DNA of 64,000 nucleotides from Blautia sp. Marseille-P3201T (GTDB taxonomy: Bacteria > Bacillota > Clostridia > Lachnospirales > Lachnospiraceae), in contig NZ_LT635470.1 in NCBI RefSeq assembly GCF_900120295.1, forward strand, positions 620,001 through 684,000, read 5' to 3'. Positions 8,289 through 16,745 of this stretch are shown here, in pieces. Position 1 is the stretch's first letter, and each line of letters begins with the position of its first letter. The notes beneath the pieces were generated by a model. It was given only the letters and a program-made list of their open reading frames with translations. It had not been told where the DNA came from and made no database searches. The translations under genes were made by a program, and so were the position numbers.

Positions 8289-9747
8289 TTATGAATCAAA
8301 GAGGTTCTTATATTGTACCATTTCATATTCTTTAATTTCATCAAATCGGCTGGCTTCTTCCCATGTATACCAATTTCCTTGAAAATCCTTTACTCCAAAT
8401 TGATTGATCACAGGAAATTTTTCATACAGATTTCCCAAATATTGTTGATATGTATTTAATGGTAATCCTGCAGTTTCCATTAACAAAGTTTGCAAATAGT
8501 TACAACTTATATTTTCATAATCCTTTTCTTCTATGTCAAAATTTGCATATATTAAAAATGGAGTCTGATATTTTCTTGCCTTTTTTTCTATTTCTTCTCC
8601 ACTTCCCGATTCTAACAGCAATTCCGTCATTTCTTCCTCAATAACCGGGAGATGGTCTCCAAACATGCAGATAACAGTCGGTTCTTCACATTGTTCATAA
8701 TAATCAATCAATTCTTTAAAAGCCTCATCTGACTTTTTTACTAAATTCAAATATTCTTCCGTTTTCGGGTATTCTCCCTCAGGATCTAAAATTTTAATTG
8801 TTTTTTCTATATCATCAGATGTATACCCACCATGATTTTGCATAGTAACATTAAAAATAAAAACTGAATCATTTGTTTCCTTGGCTTTTTTATAACGTTC
8901 AATGACTTCTTTATAATTAGCTGAATCTGACACTTTATCTCTAATTAAATCTTTCTGATTATAGTCATCAATATACAACGCTTCATCAAATCCAAACATA
9001 GAATACACATTACTTCTATTCCAACCACTTTTTTCATATGGATGCATAAATATAGAATAATAGCCCATTTGATTTAAATACTGTCCAAGATTATAAGTAT
9101 CTTCTCTTACATAGTTCTGATATGCCATCACTCCTGACGGCATAAAACTATATGAAAAACCAGTTATAAATTCAAATTCCGTATTAGCCGTCAATCCTCC
9201 CCACACAGGTACTGACAAATTTCCACGAATTACATTGTTATCCATGCCTTGAAAGTATTCCAAACATTTGCCATTTAGCTTTAACGCATCAAATCTTTCC
9301 AAATCACTTAGCGATTCATTCATTATAACTATAATATCTGGAAAATCCTCTTTTGCAGTTTTTAACATACTATGATTTTCTTTATAGTGTTTTGCTCCCT
9401 CTTGTTCGATATAATTGGCCATTTTTTTCGTATAATTCTCAGGTTTTTCTGCTTTTAAATAAGAAAAACTTGCAACAAAGTCCAATAAGCTACCATGATC
9501 TTTTGCACTCTGCGCCAATTCCCAAATATAGGGTTTTAAATTCTTTTTTTCTATAAATGACTGATTAAATACAGTAAAAAAAAGAGTTATACAAAGAACA
9601 CCTGTCAGGATCCTTAAACCAAGTTTGTTTATATTCAATTTTTCTTTATAGTCTATATGAAAAGCAAGAAAAATAAGCATTATACTAACCAGTAAAATAG
9701 TACTTCTATCTTCTGTAAAAAGATATTCATACCCTCCCGCTACATTT
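8289..9747 (-). pseudogene. LTA-synthase-like sulfatase, C-terminal fragment (split by IS3)
   Basis: The extracellular sulfatase/alkaline-phosphatase-fold domain of an LtaS/OpgB-like phosphoglycerol transferase, preceded by the last membrane segments. Motifs seen: DIIVIMNESLSD (metal-site Glu), LTANTEFEFITG (nucleophilic Thr region), MHPYEKSGWNRS, MFGDHLPV (metal-binding Asp-His). Reading upstream from the first in-fragment ATG (9680) the frame stays open through VAGGYEYLFTEDRSTILL to the IS3 junction at 9748. The fragment lacks the N-terminal membrane part, so export and folding are doubtful. It probably functioned in polyglycerol-phosphate or related envelope polymer synthesis. Confidence 0.85.
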
Positions 9748-9852
9748 TATAGTGGTTCAGTTGTCAAGACAAAAATCTAAGGTTTTTATAATGAACTGAT
9801 ATGATTGGTAGTTACCTGGAATCAGAGAAAAGGTCCCTGATCCGTATATGCA

Positions 9853-10743
9853 TTAAGCTACATACGGCAGAAGCATTGCCGGATAGTAGCATTCAGCTGG
9901 TGTTTTATAACCAAGGGCAGAATGGCATCGCTCAAAGTTGTATGTGTGAATATAGCGACCAATAGCAGTTCTTGCTTCCTTGATGTTGTTGTATTGCGTC
10001 AGATACGCTTCCTCATACTTGAAGCTGCGAAACCAACGCTCAATCATGATATTGTCAGCCCAGCGACTTTTTCCATCCATGCTTTGACGGATGCCATTTT
10101 CTTTCACAAAGTCAATGTATCGCTGGCTTGTAAACTGACACCCTTGATCTGAATTTAAAATCTGCGGTTTTGCTGTTTTAAATGCCTTTTTAAGAGCGTT
10201 AATAACCATTCTGGTATCTAGGGTATCATCAACTTCCCAACCAACGATACAACGACTGTACCAGTCAATAACAGCAGTTAAATAAAGAAATCCGTGCTTG
10301 ATTGGAATGTAGGTAATATCAATGGACCATGCCTGATTCGGAGCATCAATTACGGCATTTTGTAGAAGATATGGACATACTTTGGCCTGTTGCATACGCT
10401 TAGAAAGATTCATTTTAGGATAAATAGGACAAATATCCATTTCATTCATATACCGACGTGCTTTGCGGCGTCCCACATGATATCCCCTGTTTTTCAGCTG
10501 TGCCGACATTTGCCTTGCTCCCCAAGTTGGATTGTCTGTATGCAGATGATCAATAATCGCTTTGCATTCCAACTCTTCTTCTGAGACGGGCAAGCTTTTA
10601 TAATAAATGCTTGTACGGTTAATATCGAGCAGTTTTGCTCCAACAGAAGCAGGGAGTTCTTTAGTCGTCAAAAGGTTTCGGACTAAATTTACTCTCGTAG
10701 TCTGGTCCACAAATTTCTTCAGATTTTTTTTTGAGCCAGTCAA
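9853..10743 (-). CDS. IS3-family transposase OrfB (integrase catalytic subunit)
   Basis: About 296 residues. An HTH_21 region (WGARQMSAQLKNRGY) is followed by an rve integrase core with the DDE triad: SIDITYI (D), LNSDQGCQFTS (D) and DNIMIERWFRS (E). The C-terminus ends HSALGYKTPAECYY, typical for IS3. The frame overlaps the end of orfA by 83 nt. Its first in-frame start is TTG at 10743, without a good ribosome site, so it is more likely made as an OrfAB fusion by frameshifting. Confidence 0.9.
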   Translation of the reverse strand: MTGSKKNLKKFVDQTTRVNLVRNLLTTKELPASVGAKLLDINRTSIYYKSLPVSEEELECKAIIDHLHTDNPTWGARQMSAQLKNRGYHVGRRKARRYMNEMDICPIYPKMNLSKRMQQAKVCPYLLQNAVIDAPNQAWSIDITYIPIKHGFLYLTAVIDWYSRCIVGWEVDDTLDTRMVINALKKAFKTAKPQILNSDQGCQFTSQRYIDFVKENGIRQSMDGKSRWADNIMIERWFRSFKYEEAYLTQYNNIKEARTAIGRYIHTYNFERCHSALGYKTPAECYYPAMLLPYVA

Positions 10744-11008
10744 CCTGCATTGTTAACTGACCAACCTTTTTCGCATACTCTGCTTTCTCTTTGCGTTCTT
10801 CGGCAAGCTTTTCTTTGAGATTTTCTTCACGCTTGTCATCAAATACAGCCGAAGCATTATTCAGAAATTCTTTCTTCCAATTGCGAAGCAGGTTTGGTTG
10901 GATATTATTTTCAGTTGCCAGGGTGTTGAGATCTTTTTCACCCTTAAGTAGCTCAATTACTAGGTCTGATTTAAATTTGGCACTAAAGTTTCTTCTTTGT
11001 CTGGACAT
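10661..11008 (-). CDS. IS3-family transposase OrfA
   Basis: 115 residues with an N-terminal helix-turn-helix (FSAKFKSDLVIELLKGEKDL, then IQPNLLRNWKKEF) and a coiled-coil tail (KLAEERKEKAEYAKKVGQLT). Near the end of the coil the gene has an uninterrupted A9 run (10733-10741 region on the minus strand, coding LKKKSEE) where the orfB frame is entered. By coordinates orfB is in the +1 (equivalently -2) phase relative to orfA rather than the usual -1. Transcriptional slippage on A9 could supply it. Confidence 0.88.
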   Translation of the reverse strand: MSRQRRNFSAKFKSDLVIELLKGEKDLNTLATENNIQPNLLRNWKKEFLNNASAVFDDKREENLKEKLAEERKEKAEYAKKVGQLTMQVDWLKKKSEEICGPDYESKFSPKPFDD

Positions 11009-11099
11009 AATTATGAATCCTCTCTTTCATACTGAATTTAGTATATCAGATTCATTAAAAAATGTCCGAAAAAGTGTCTTAATTTATGAGACCATTATA

Positions 11100-11620
11100 T
11101 TTACTGCTGTTTTTATCGAAAAAACATCTGAAATTCTAATGGAATTTCCTTTAAATTCATTAACAAAACTATTTGTAAGCGCTATAATACAAAACAATGC
11201 GCTTCCCATCATTATCGATACTCTCACACTGTTAGAAAAAAAATAAATCAGTAAATATATTGTTAAACAAATCAAATAATTCAAAGCAATCACTAATGTT
11301 TGCATAGAACTTATCTTGTTTCCAACGCCTTTTTCTATACACCCAAAACTAACTAGAGGAGAAAATACTATCATAAAAAAAGCGAAATAACCATTCCATT
11401 TTTCTGCTAATTGTATTTTAATTCCACAGATAGCACATAACAGTATATCCCAAATAATCCAATATCTTATATTACTTTCAAACGTTGCATATGTTTTTGG
11501 TAACAACTTGTACGTTACCAAAAAAAGAAATATGCCTACAAGAGAAAGAATAGCTCCCTTACGACTGATTTCAATTTTTTCTAATATTTTTTTCTTATCA
11601 ACTAAAAAATCCATTATCAT
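11100..11620 (-). pseudogene. LTA-synthase-like sulfatase, N-terminal fragment
   Basis: N-terminal membrane half of the gene continued at 8289-9747. It holds several hydrophobic segments (about residues 22-40, 50-68, 75-95, 110-130, 140-160) and no enzymatic domain. After the IS3 junction the frame adds only a few codons and stops. The ATG at 11620 follows AGGAG by 5 bases; a second ATG at 11614 is possible. A promoter TTGAAA-17-TATAAT lies just upstream, so a truncated membrane peptide is probably still expressed. Confidence 0.82.
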
Positions 11621-11650
11621 ATGTACTCCTATCCTTTACTAACGTTCTAC

Positions 11651-11679
11651 ATTATACGACATAATAATGGATTTTTCAA
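11651..11679 (-). promoter_or_regulatory. Sigma-A promoter of the split sulfatase gene
   Basis: On the minus strand TTGAAA (11679-11674), 17-bp spacer, TATAAT (11656-11651). About 30 bases before the start codon region. Confidence 0.75.
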
Positions 11680-11712
11680 TGTAGTTTCATTATAGTTAAT
11701 AAGCTCTCACCC

Positions 11713-12042
11713 TTACTTTATCTCCGATGAATAATATGGAACACATAAATATGCACCTTCATAAATTAAATCTTCTGATAAATGATTAATTTGTTTTACT
11801 TCTTTAATGTATTCTTCCACAGAAGCATATTCCTCTGACATATATTCTTCAGCTATTTCCCACAAACTGCTTCCCTTTTCAATTTCTATACTGGTGTAAT
11901 ATTTATGCCGAACAGAATTTGGTGTTCCTGCATTCGCTATATTTGATGTCTGAAACAAAAGAAATACAAGAAATCCTATTGCCAGAACTGCAATAAAAAA
12001 TCCTTTTGCTCCAACTTTTTCTTTTCTTACTCTTTTATTCAT
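11713..12042 (-). CDS. yneA: YneA-like SOS cell-division suppressor with LysM-type domain
   Basis: 109 residues: a short basic cytoplasmic N-terminus, one membrane segment (about residues 14-31), then an extracytoplasmic LysM-like domain (KGSSLWEIAEEYM ... DLIYEGAYLCVPYY). In Bacillus subtilis YneA has this layout, is divergent from lexA and delays septation during the SOS response. Here too the gene is divergent from lexA and its promoter carries LexA boxes. The residues after the LysM core are short. The function is by synteny and architecture; sequence similarity of such small proteins is low. Confidence 0.75.
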   Translation of the reverse strand: MNKRVRKEKVGAKGFFIAVLAIGFLVFLLFQTSNIANAGTPNSVRHKYYTSIEIEKGSSLWEIAEEYMSEEYASVEEYIKEVKQINHLSEDLIYEGAYLCVPYYSSEIK

Positions 12043-12071
12043 ACCATAATCCTCCTAATCTGCCGCAATTA

Positions 12072-12181
12072 CGAACATTTGTTTGTCATGAATTTATAAT
12101 ACTATAAGAACGTACGTTTGTCAACATTTTTCGAACACATATTCGATAAAATACCGAACACATATTCCGAATATTTGTTTG
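12072..12181. promoter_or_regulatory. Cluster of five LexA (SOS) boxes
   Basis: Matches to the Firmicutes LexA motif CGAACN4GTTCG: CGAACATTTGTTTG (12072-12085), AGAACGTACGTTTG (12107-12120), CGAACACATATTCG (12132-12145), CGAACACATATTCC (12155-12168) and CGAATATTTGTTTG (12168-12181). The second sits in the spacer of the yneA promoter, the first just past its start point, the fifth overlaps the lexA -35. Five sites in 110 bp indicate tight, probably cooperative control of both genes. Confidence 0.92.
12096..12124 (-). promoter_or_regulatory. yneA promoter
   Basis: Minus strand TTGACA (12124-12119), 17 bp, TATTAT (12101-12096). The spacer is occupied by a near-perfect LexA box, so LexA binding should block RNA polymerase. 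Confidence 0.85.
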
Positions 12182-12207
12182 CATTATCAAAAAAAATATG
12201 ATATGAT
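12179..12207 (+). promoter_or_regulatory. lexA promoter
   Basis: TTGCAT (12179-12184), 17 bp, TATGAT (12202-12207). The most proximal LexA box (12168-12181) overlaps the -35, consistent with autoregulation. Confidence 0.8.
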
Positions 12208-12261
12208 TATTGCATAGTATTACATTTTAGTTTCTTAAAATGTATCCCGGAGGTACGATGT

Positions 12262-12888
12262 ATGGAATATGGAAAGATTAGTCAGAAACAATCTGAAATT
12301 TTAGAATATATGAAAAATGAAATTTTAAACCGGGGATTTCCCCCTTCTGTAAGAGAAATTTGTGAAGCAGTGCATTTAAAATCTACTTCTTCTGTACATT
12401 CTCATTTAGAAACTTTAGAAAAAAATGGTTATATCCGCAGAGATCCTACAAAACCAAGAGCTATTGAAATTGTAGACGATAACTTTAATCTAGTACGTCG
12501 TGAGACTGTAAATGTTCCGATTGTCGGAAAGGTTTCTGCCGGTCAGCCTCTTTTAGCAGTGGAAAATATTGATGGATATTTTCCTATTCCTTCTGAATAT
12601 ATGCCTAATAATAAAACTTTTATGCTGGTTGTTCAGGGAGATAGTATGATTAATGCAGGTATTTTTGATGGTGATTATGTAATTGTGGAACAGCAGCCAA
12701 CTGCTGAGAATGGTCAAAAGGTTGTAGCTCTCGTAGAAGACTCCGCTACTGTAAAAACTTTTTATAAAGAAAAAGAACATATCCGACTCCAGCCGGAAAA
12801 TGACACGATGGATCCTATTATCATAGAAAAAGACCAATTTTTCCAAATTTTAGGAAAAGTTATTGGCGTTTTCCGTTTTATGCGTTAA
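12262..12888 (+). CDS. lexA: LexA repressor
   Basis: 208 residues. N-terminal winged HTH (about 1-70; [20 protein letters not shown]) and C-terminal S24 self-cleavage domain. The scissile Ala93-Gly94 (KVSAGQP), Ser128 (QGDSMI) and Lys165 (SATVKTFYK) are all in place, so RecA-stimulated autocleavage should work. The ATG at 12262 follows CGGAGG by 7 bases; the nearby ATG at 12258 is in another frame. It represses itself and the divergent yneA gene through five boxes. Master regulator of the DNA-damage response. Confidence 0.97.
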   Translation: MEYGKISQKQSEILEYMKNEILNRGFPPSVREICEAVHLKSTSSVHSHLETLEKNGYIRRDPTKPRAIEIVDDNFNLVRRETVNVPIVGKVSAGQPLLAVENIDGYFPIPSEYMPNNKTFMLVVQGDSMINAGIFDGDYVIVEQQPTAENGQKVVALVEDSATVKTFYKEKEHIRLQPENDTMDPIIIEKDQFFQILGKVIGVFRFMR

Positions 12889-12891
12889 TCT

Positions 12892-12930
12892 GAAAAGTAA
12901 GTTCTTTTAAAAATAAAGAACTTACTTTTC
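12892..12930. terminator. Bidirectional terminator after lexA
   Basis: A perfect 16-bp stem, GAAAAGTAAGTTCTTT (12892-12907) with its complement at 12915-12930, 7-nt loop, then T-rich sequence on both sides. It overlaps the stop codon of the convergent acetyltransferase gene. Confidence 0.88.
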
Positions 12931-13374
12931 TTTTTCCATAATATAATTTGTTAATGCAATTCCTTTTCGAAAAACCTGCTGCTCTTTTATTAAAAGATAT
13001 CCTCTTTTTTCAAAAAACGGCCTTGCTGTAATAGAAGCATGGGTTACAATCTTTGTTGCAGATACTGCATTTTCCAGTTTTTCACAAAGTGCAGTTGCAA
13101 TTCCTTTTCCCTGAACATCTTTATGTACGTAAAGTCTGTCTAAATAACCCGTCCTGTCAATATCGCCAAAACCCACAATTCTATCTTTCTCTATAGCTAC
13201 AAAACTATCATGTTCTAAAAAAGAAGCATTCCATCTTTCCATGTCAACTTCTCCCGTAGCCCATACATCCAGCTGCTCTTTCGTATAATCTTTACAATTC
13301 ACAAAATGAACTGTGTCATAAAAAAGTTTTGCCAACTCTTTACAATCTTTTTCCTGATATTTTCTAATCATCAT
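12922..13374 (-). CDS. GNAT-family N-acetyltransferase
   Basis: 150 residues covering a single acetyltransferase domain. The acetyl-CoA-binding loop is seen as VHKDVQGKGIATALCEKLE (Q/R-x-x-G-x-A pattern) near residue 88, preceded by the beta strand GYLDRLYVHK. The C-terminal strand pattern ASITARPFFEKRGYL is typical of the GNAT fold (YjaB/YafP-like). It transfers an acetyl group from acetyl-CoA to an amine that cannot be predicted. Cytosolic. Monocistronic by appearance, convergent with lexA. Confidence 0.85.
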   Translation of the reverse strand: MMIRKYQEKDCKELAKLFYDTVHFVNCKDYTKEQLDVWATGEVDMERWNASFLEHDSFVAIEKDRIVGFGDIDRTGYLDRLYVHKDVQGKGIATALCEKLENAVSATKIVTHASITARPFFEKRGYLLIKEQQVFRKGIALTNYIMEKEK

Positions 13375-13400
13375 AACTTTTTATTCCTTTTCCTATGCAA

Positions 13401-13447
13401 TAAGAAACAGAACAGCAAAATGATAGAAACTCACCTTTACTGTTCTG
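13401..13447 (-). terminator. Probable terminator after rsfS
   Basis: CAGAACAG (13408-13415) and CTGTTCTG (13440-13447) form a stem, followed on the minus strand by TTTCTTA. The loop is long, so this is a moderate candidate. Confidence 0.5.
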
Positions 13448-13462
13448 CTATATTTTCTGCGC

Positions 13463-13813
13463 TTAGTTTAATGCTTCTCTTTCTACGATTTCACCATCTC
13501 TCCAAATGCGTTCTAAATCATAGAATAAACGATTTTCTTCATCGAAGATATGAATAACAACATCTCTGTAATCCATCAATATCCAATTCGCATTCTGATA
13601 ACCCTCTAACTGTTTCGGCTCCACACCGGCTTTTCCCAGCACTTCATTCACATTGTCTGCCATTGCCTGTACCTGATTACGGTTCATTCCACTTGCAACA
13701 ATGAAATAATCTGCCAGTGAAGATACTTTTTCAATATTGATAATCTTAATATCCTGTGCTTTCTTATCTTCCATAGCTTCACAGGCTATACGTGCGATTT
13801 CTTTACTGTTCAT
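13463..13813 (-). CDS. rsfS: Ribosome silencing factor RsfS
   Basis: 116 residues, full family length (formerly Iojap/DUF143). It binds L14 on the 50S subunit and blocks subunit joining when nutrients are short. Diagnostic stretches are DYFIVASGMNRNQVQAMAD and NANWILMDYRDVVIHIF with the acidic DEENRLFYDLERIW near the C-terminus. It overlaps the end of yqeK by 11 nt in the conserved nadD-yqeK-rsfS order, so translation is probably coupled. Confidence 0.96.
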   Translation of the reverse strand: MNSKEIARIACEAMEDKKAQDIKIINIEKVSSLADYFIVASGMNRNQVQAMADNVNEVLGKAGVEPKQLEGYQNANWILMDYRDVVIHIFDEENRLFYDLERIWRDGEIVEREALN

Positions 13814-14414
13814 GCTTGCTCAATCCTTTCTGTTTTTTCCCAAGGTGCAATGTTTCATAATAATAAAAAGCCTTTTGCGTTGCAGGATCTATCACTTTTG
13901 TATTTCTTTCCAGATAGCTTAAACTATCCTTCAAAATATAATACATACATTCATCCAGATCCATAAACGCTATCTTTCTTACCCATGACAAATGAGGAGC
14001 TTTATCCCTGCCAGGCTCAATATAATCTGCAATATACACAATCTTCTCCAAACTTGTCATATTTTCTTTTCCGGTTGTATGCCATCGAATTGCAGAAAGC
14101 ACTTCAAAATCTGATACCCCGTACTGTTCTTTTGCAATATGCGCTCCCAGCTTTGCATGAATTAAAAATGTATTTTGTTTCTCAGATGGTGAAAGCTCAA
14201 TATTATTTTTCATACAAAGCTTCAGCTTTTTTTTATTGGAAATACATTTTGCACAATCATGAAGAAGACCGGCAATCTGCGCCTGCTCCATATCTACTCC
14301 ATGTGCCATCGCCAGCGCAGACGCTGTATACATAACACCCAGCGTATGAATTAGACGATTTTTATCTAAATATCTCTTCAGCTTTTTTTCAATTTCAGCA
14401 AAATCATATTTCAT
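13803..14414 (-). CDS. yqeK: YqeK-family HD hydrolase (Ap4A hydrolase, symmetrical)
   Basis: 203 residues. HD-domain motifs in order: H in LIHTLGVMYTA, LLHDCAKCIS (HD), HAKLGAHIA, IRWHTTGKENM and IVYIADYIEPGR (D). Members of this family cleave diadenosine tetraphosphate to ADP. The upstream open frame is longer, but the ATG at 14414 is preferred because it starts the conserved MKYDFAEIEKKL and overlaps the 3' end of nadD by only 11 nt. Part of the obg-yhbY-nadD-yqeK-rsfS run. Confidence 0.92.
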   Translation of the reverse strand: MKYDFAEIEKKLKRYLDKNRLIHTLGVMYTASALAMAHGVDMEQAQIAGLLHDCAKCISNKKKLKLCMKNNIELSPSEKQNTFLIHAKLGAHIAKEQYGVSDFEVLSAIRWHTTGKENMTSLEKIVYIADYIEPGRDKAPHLSWVRKIAFMDLDECMYYILKDSLSYLERNTKVIDPATQKAFYYYETLHLGKKQKGLSKHEQ

Positions 14415-15042
14415 GCTTATCACAATCCTTATATATATTATTTTCTCTGATGTAAGAAGCCACTTCATCAGGTACATAATAAATAATAGGGTTTCCCTCA
14501 GCAATTCGGGCACGAAGATCTTTCGAAGCTATATCTATAGTTGGAGAATTCATTTTTTCAATTTTCCCCTGATATTTTTCTTTCAAAAAAGAAATCCGGC
14601 TATTTAACTGCTCATGGCTTGTGTGGTTTCGAGTTGCCACAAGAACCGTACATGCTTGTAAAATTCTCCCAGGTTCTTTCCATTCTTCAAAATCATACAA
14701 AGAATCTGCACCTAGAATAAAATAATAATCTGCATCCGGATTTTGTCTTTTCAGCTTTTCCAGAGTTTCATAGGTATAAGTATAAGTTGTTTTATCCATT
14801 TCTTCTAAAGATAATTCGAAATGAGGATTTGATGCAATAGCTCTTTTTACCATTTCCACCCGCTGCTGATTACTGGCTCTGTCTTTACGATTTTTCTTAT
14901 GAGGCGGATTACCGGCCGGCATAAATAGTATTTTATCTAGCTGAAATTGCTCATAGGCAATTTCTCCTAAAATCAAGTGCCCTATATGAATAGGATCAAA
15001 AGTTCCTCCCATAATTCCGATCTTTTTCCTGTTCTCCCACAT
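14404..15042 (-). CDS. nadD: Nicotinate-nucleotide adenylyltransferase
   Basis: 212 residues. Nucleotidyltransferase fold with GGTFDPIHIGHL near the start (phosphate-binding H-x-G-H) and the C-terminal SSxIR-like region seen here as SPTIDIASKDLRARI. Converts nicotinate mononucleotide and ATP to deamido-NAD in NAD synthesis. The ATG at 15042 follows GAGGG by 7 bases and is preferred over the TTG two codons upstream. Confidence 0.95.
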   Translation of the reverse strand: MWENRKKIGIMGGTFDPIHIGHLILGEIAYEQFQLDKILFMPAGNPPHKKNRKDRASNQQRVEMVKRAIASNPHFELSLEEMDKTTYTYTYETLEKLKRQNPDADYYFILGADSLYDFEEWKEPGRILQACTVLVATRNHTSHEQLNSRISFLKEKYQGKIEKMNSPTIDIASKDLRARIAEGNPIIYYVPDEVASYIRENNIYKDCDKHEI

Positions 15043-15068
15043 AGCCAACCCTCTTTTAATATTCTTTT

Positions 15069-15359
15069 TTAAGGAAGAAAAATCTTCTTTTTGTTATCTT
15101 TTCCTTCTTTATATAAAACAATTTTCTTACCAATAACCTGTACAACCTGAGAACGTGTACGTTCTGCTAAAACTGCAGCGATTTCTTTTGGATCATCCAT
15201 ACAGTTCTGAAGTACACTGATTTTTATCAGCTCTCTTGCTTCTAAAGCCTCTGACACTGCAGCTGTATTTTCCGGTGTCAGGCTAGATTTACCAATCTGG
15301 AAAATTGGTTCCATTGTCATGGCAAGACCTTTTAAATAAGCTCTTTGTTTGCTTGTCAT
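15069..15359 (-). CDS. yhbY: YhbY-type CRM-domain RNA-binding protein
   Basis: 96 residues consisting of one CRM domain, with the start MTSKQRAYLKGLA and the family pattern IFQIGKSSLTPENT. YhbY proteins associate with pre-50S particles. Between obg and nadD, as in many Firmicutes. Full length, with a ribosome site AGGAGAGG just upstream of the ATG. Confidence 0.94.
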   Translation of the reverse strand: MTSKQRAYLKGLAMTMEPIFQIGKSSLTPENTAAVSEALEARELIKISVLQNCMDDPKEIAAVLAERTRSQVVQVIGKKIVLYKEGKDNKKKIFLP

Positions 15360-15377
15360 ATTCCTCTCCTGCTTCTA

Positions 15378-16670
15378 TTACTTATAGTAATCAAAATCAA
15401 AACCATACATTCGAACAGTGTCGCCCTCTTCAATGCCTGCCTTTTCAAGGTCATCTAAAATTCCGCTTTCTTTTAAGAACTTCTGGAAGAATAAAAATCC
15501 TTTTTCTGAATCCAGATTTGTATAGCCAAGCATTTTTTCAATCTTAGGACCTTCAATAATAAATACATGCTCATCTTCTTCATCACGAGAAACTGTATAT
15601 GGTAAATTTTCTGTAATCAATACATCTTCCGGGAAGAATTCCTGTTCAAAAATAATTGGTTCTTTATCAATCGTATCTAACAGCTGTTTGACATAATACA
15701 AAAGTTCTTTTAAGCCTTTTCCACTTACAGCAGATATTGCAAAAACTTTCATACCCTGAGGTTCAAATTCATCACGGATTTTCTGTACCGGATCTTCATC
15801 GCCTTCATATACAGCATCAATTTTGTTTGCCGCAATTACCTGAGGACGTTTCATAAGCTCAGGATCATAAGCTTCTAATTCTTTATTAATTTTATATATA
15901 TCATCAATGGGATCTCTTCCTTCTGTAGATGCTGCATCTACCAAATGAATTAATACCCTTGTTCTTTCAATATGTCGTAAAAACTGATGTCCTAATCCCA
16001 CTCCTTCTGAAGCGCCTTCAATCAGACCTGGGATATCCGCAATAACAAAGCCATTGCAGCCTTCTAAATCTACAACACCCAAATGTGGATTTAAGGTTGT
16101 AAAATGGTAATTTGCAATCTGCGGTCTGGCATTACTTACTCTGGAAAGTAACGTGGATTTTCCTACATTTGGAAATCCAATTAATCCTACGTCAGCAATT
16201 ACTTTAAGTTCCAGCTGTACCTCCAGCTCCTGTGCAGGCTGTCCCGGCTGCGCATACTTCGGCACCTGCATAGTTGCTGTTGCATAATGCTGGTTTCCTT
16301 TTCCTCCGCGTCCGCCTCTTAATACGACCTGTCTTGTATTTGTTCCGGACATATCTGCAATTACTTTTCCGCTTTCCGCTTCTTTAATAACTGTACCTTC
16401 CGGTACTTTTAATACAATATCTTTTCCGTTTGCACCATGACATCTTTTTTTACCGCCCTCTTCACCATTACCTGCAGCATATTTACTTTTATGACGATAA
16501 TCAGTCAGTGCATTCATGCCTTTATCTACTTCAAATATAACGTCTCCGCCCTTTCCGCCGTCACCGCCGTCAGGACCGCCATTTGGCACATAAAGCTCTC
16601 TGCGGAAGCTTACATGTCCATCGCCGCCTTTTCCGGAGCGGATATAAATTTTCGCTCTGTCTGCAAACAT
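15378..16670 (-). CDS. obg: GTPase Obg (CgtA)
   Basis: 430 residues in three parts. The glycine-rich OBG fold (1-158; GGDGGKGGDV), the GTPase domain (G1 GFPNVGKST, G3 DIPGLIEGA, G4 ANKID near residue 282), and the C-terminal OCT domain (about 350-430) found in Gram-positive Obg. It acts in late 50S assembly and in stress and sporulation signalling. An intrinsic terminator lies between rpmA and this gene, so expression may be lower than that of the ribosomal genes ahead of it. Confidence 0.97.
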   Translation of the reverse strand: MFADRAKIYIRSGKGGDGHVSFRRELYVPNGGPDGGDGGKGGDVIFEVDKGMNALTDYRHKSKYAAGNGEEGGKKRCHGANGKDIVLKVPEGTVIKEAESGKVIADMSGTNTRQVVLRGGRGGKGNQHYATATMQVPKYAQPGQPAQELEVQLELKVIADVGLIGFPNVGKSTLLSRVSNARPQIANYHFTTLNPHLGVVDLEGCNGFVIADIPGLIEGASEGVGLGHQFLRHIERTRVLIHLVDAASTEGRDPIDDIYKINKELEAYDPELMKRPQVIAANKIDAVYEGDEDPVQKIRDEFEPQGMKVFAISAVSGKGLKELLYYVKQLLDTIDKEPIIFEQEFFPEDVLITENLPYTVSRDEEDEHVFIIEGPKIEKMLGYTNLDSEKGFLFFQKFLKESGILDDLEKAGIEEGDTVRMYGFDFDYYK

Positions 16671-16689
16671 ATTTACCTCTTTCTTTATT

Positions 16690-16728
16690 GAAAAAAAGTG
16701 GCTTCAAACCCATTAAAGATTTGAAGCC
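16690..16728 (-). terminator. Intrinsic terminator between rpmA and obg
   Basis: On the minus strand GGCTTCAAA (16728-16720) and TTTGAAGCC (16708-16700) form a 9-bp stem followed by ACTTTTTTTC. It probably ends most rplU-prp-rpmA transcripts and lets a fraction continue into obg. Confidence 0.8.
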
Positions 16729-16745
16729 GCCCTTGTTATCGTGAA

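Larger units (their letters stand above)
9748..11099 (-). mobile_element. IS3-family insertion sequence in the sulfatase gene
   Basis: About 1352 bp with orfA and overlapping orfB on the minus strand. The ends share TATA(G/A)TGGT as inverted repeats, with further similarity inside (AAGACA about 20 bp in). The flanking triplet TTT occurs at 9745-9747 and 11100-11102, a 3-bp target duplication as expected for IS3. Removing the element plus one TTT joins the two host-gene parts into one open frame of 659 codons (521 + 1456 nt), which supports these limits. A shift of the ends by a few bases is possible because the junctions are T-rich. Confidence 0.88.
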
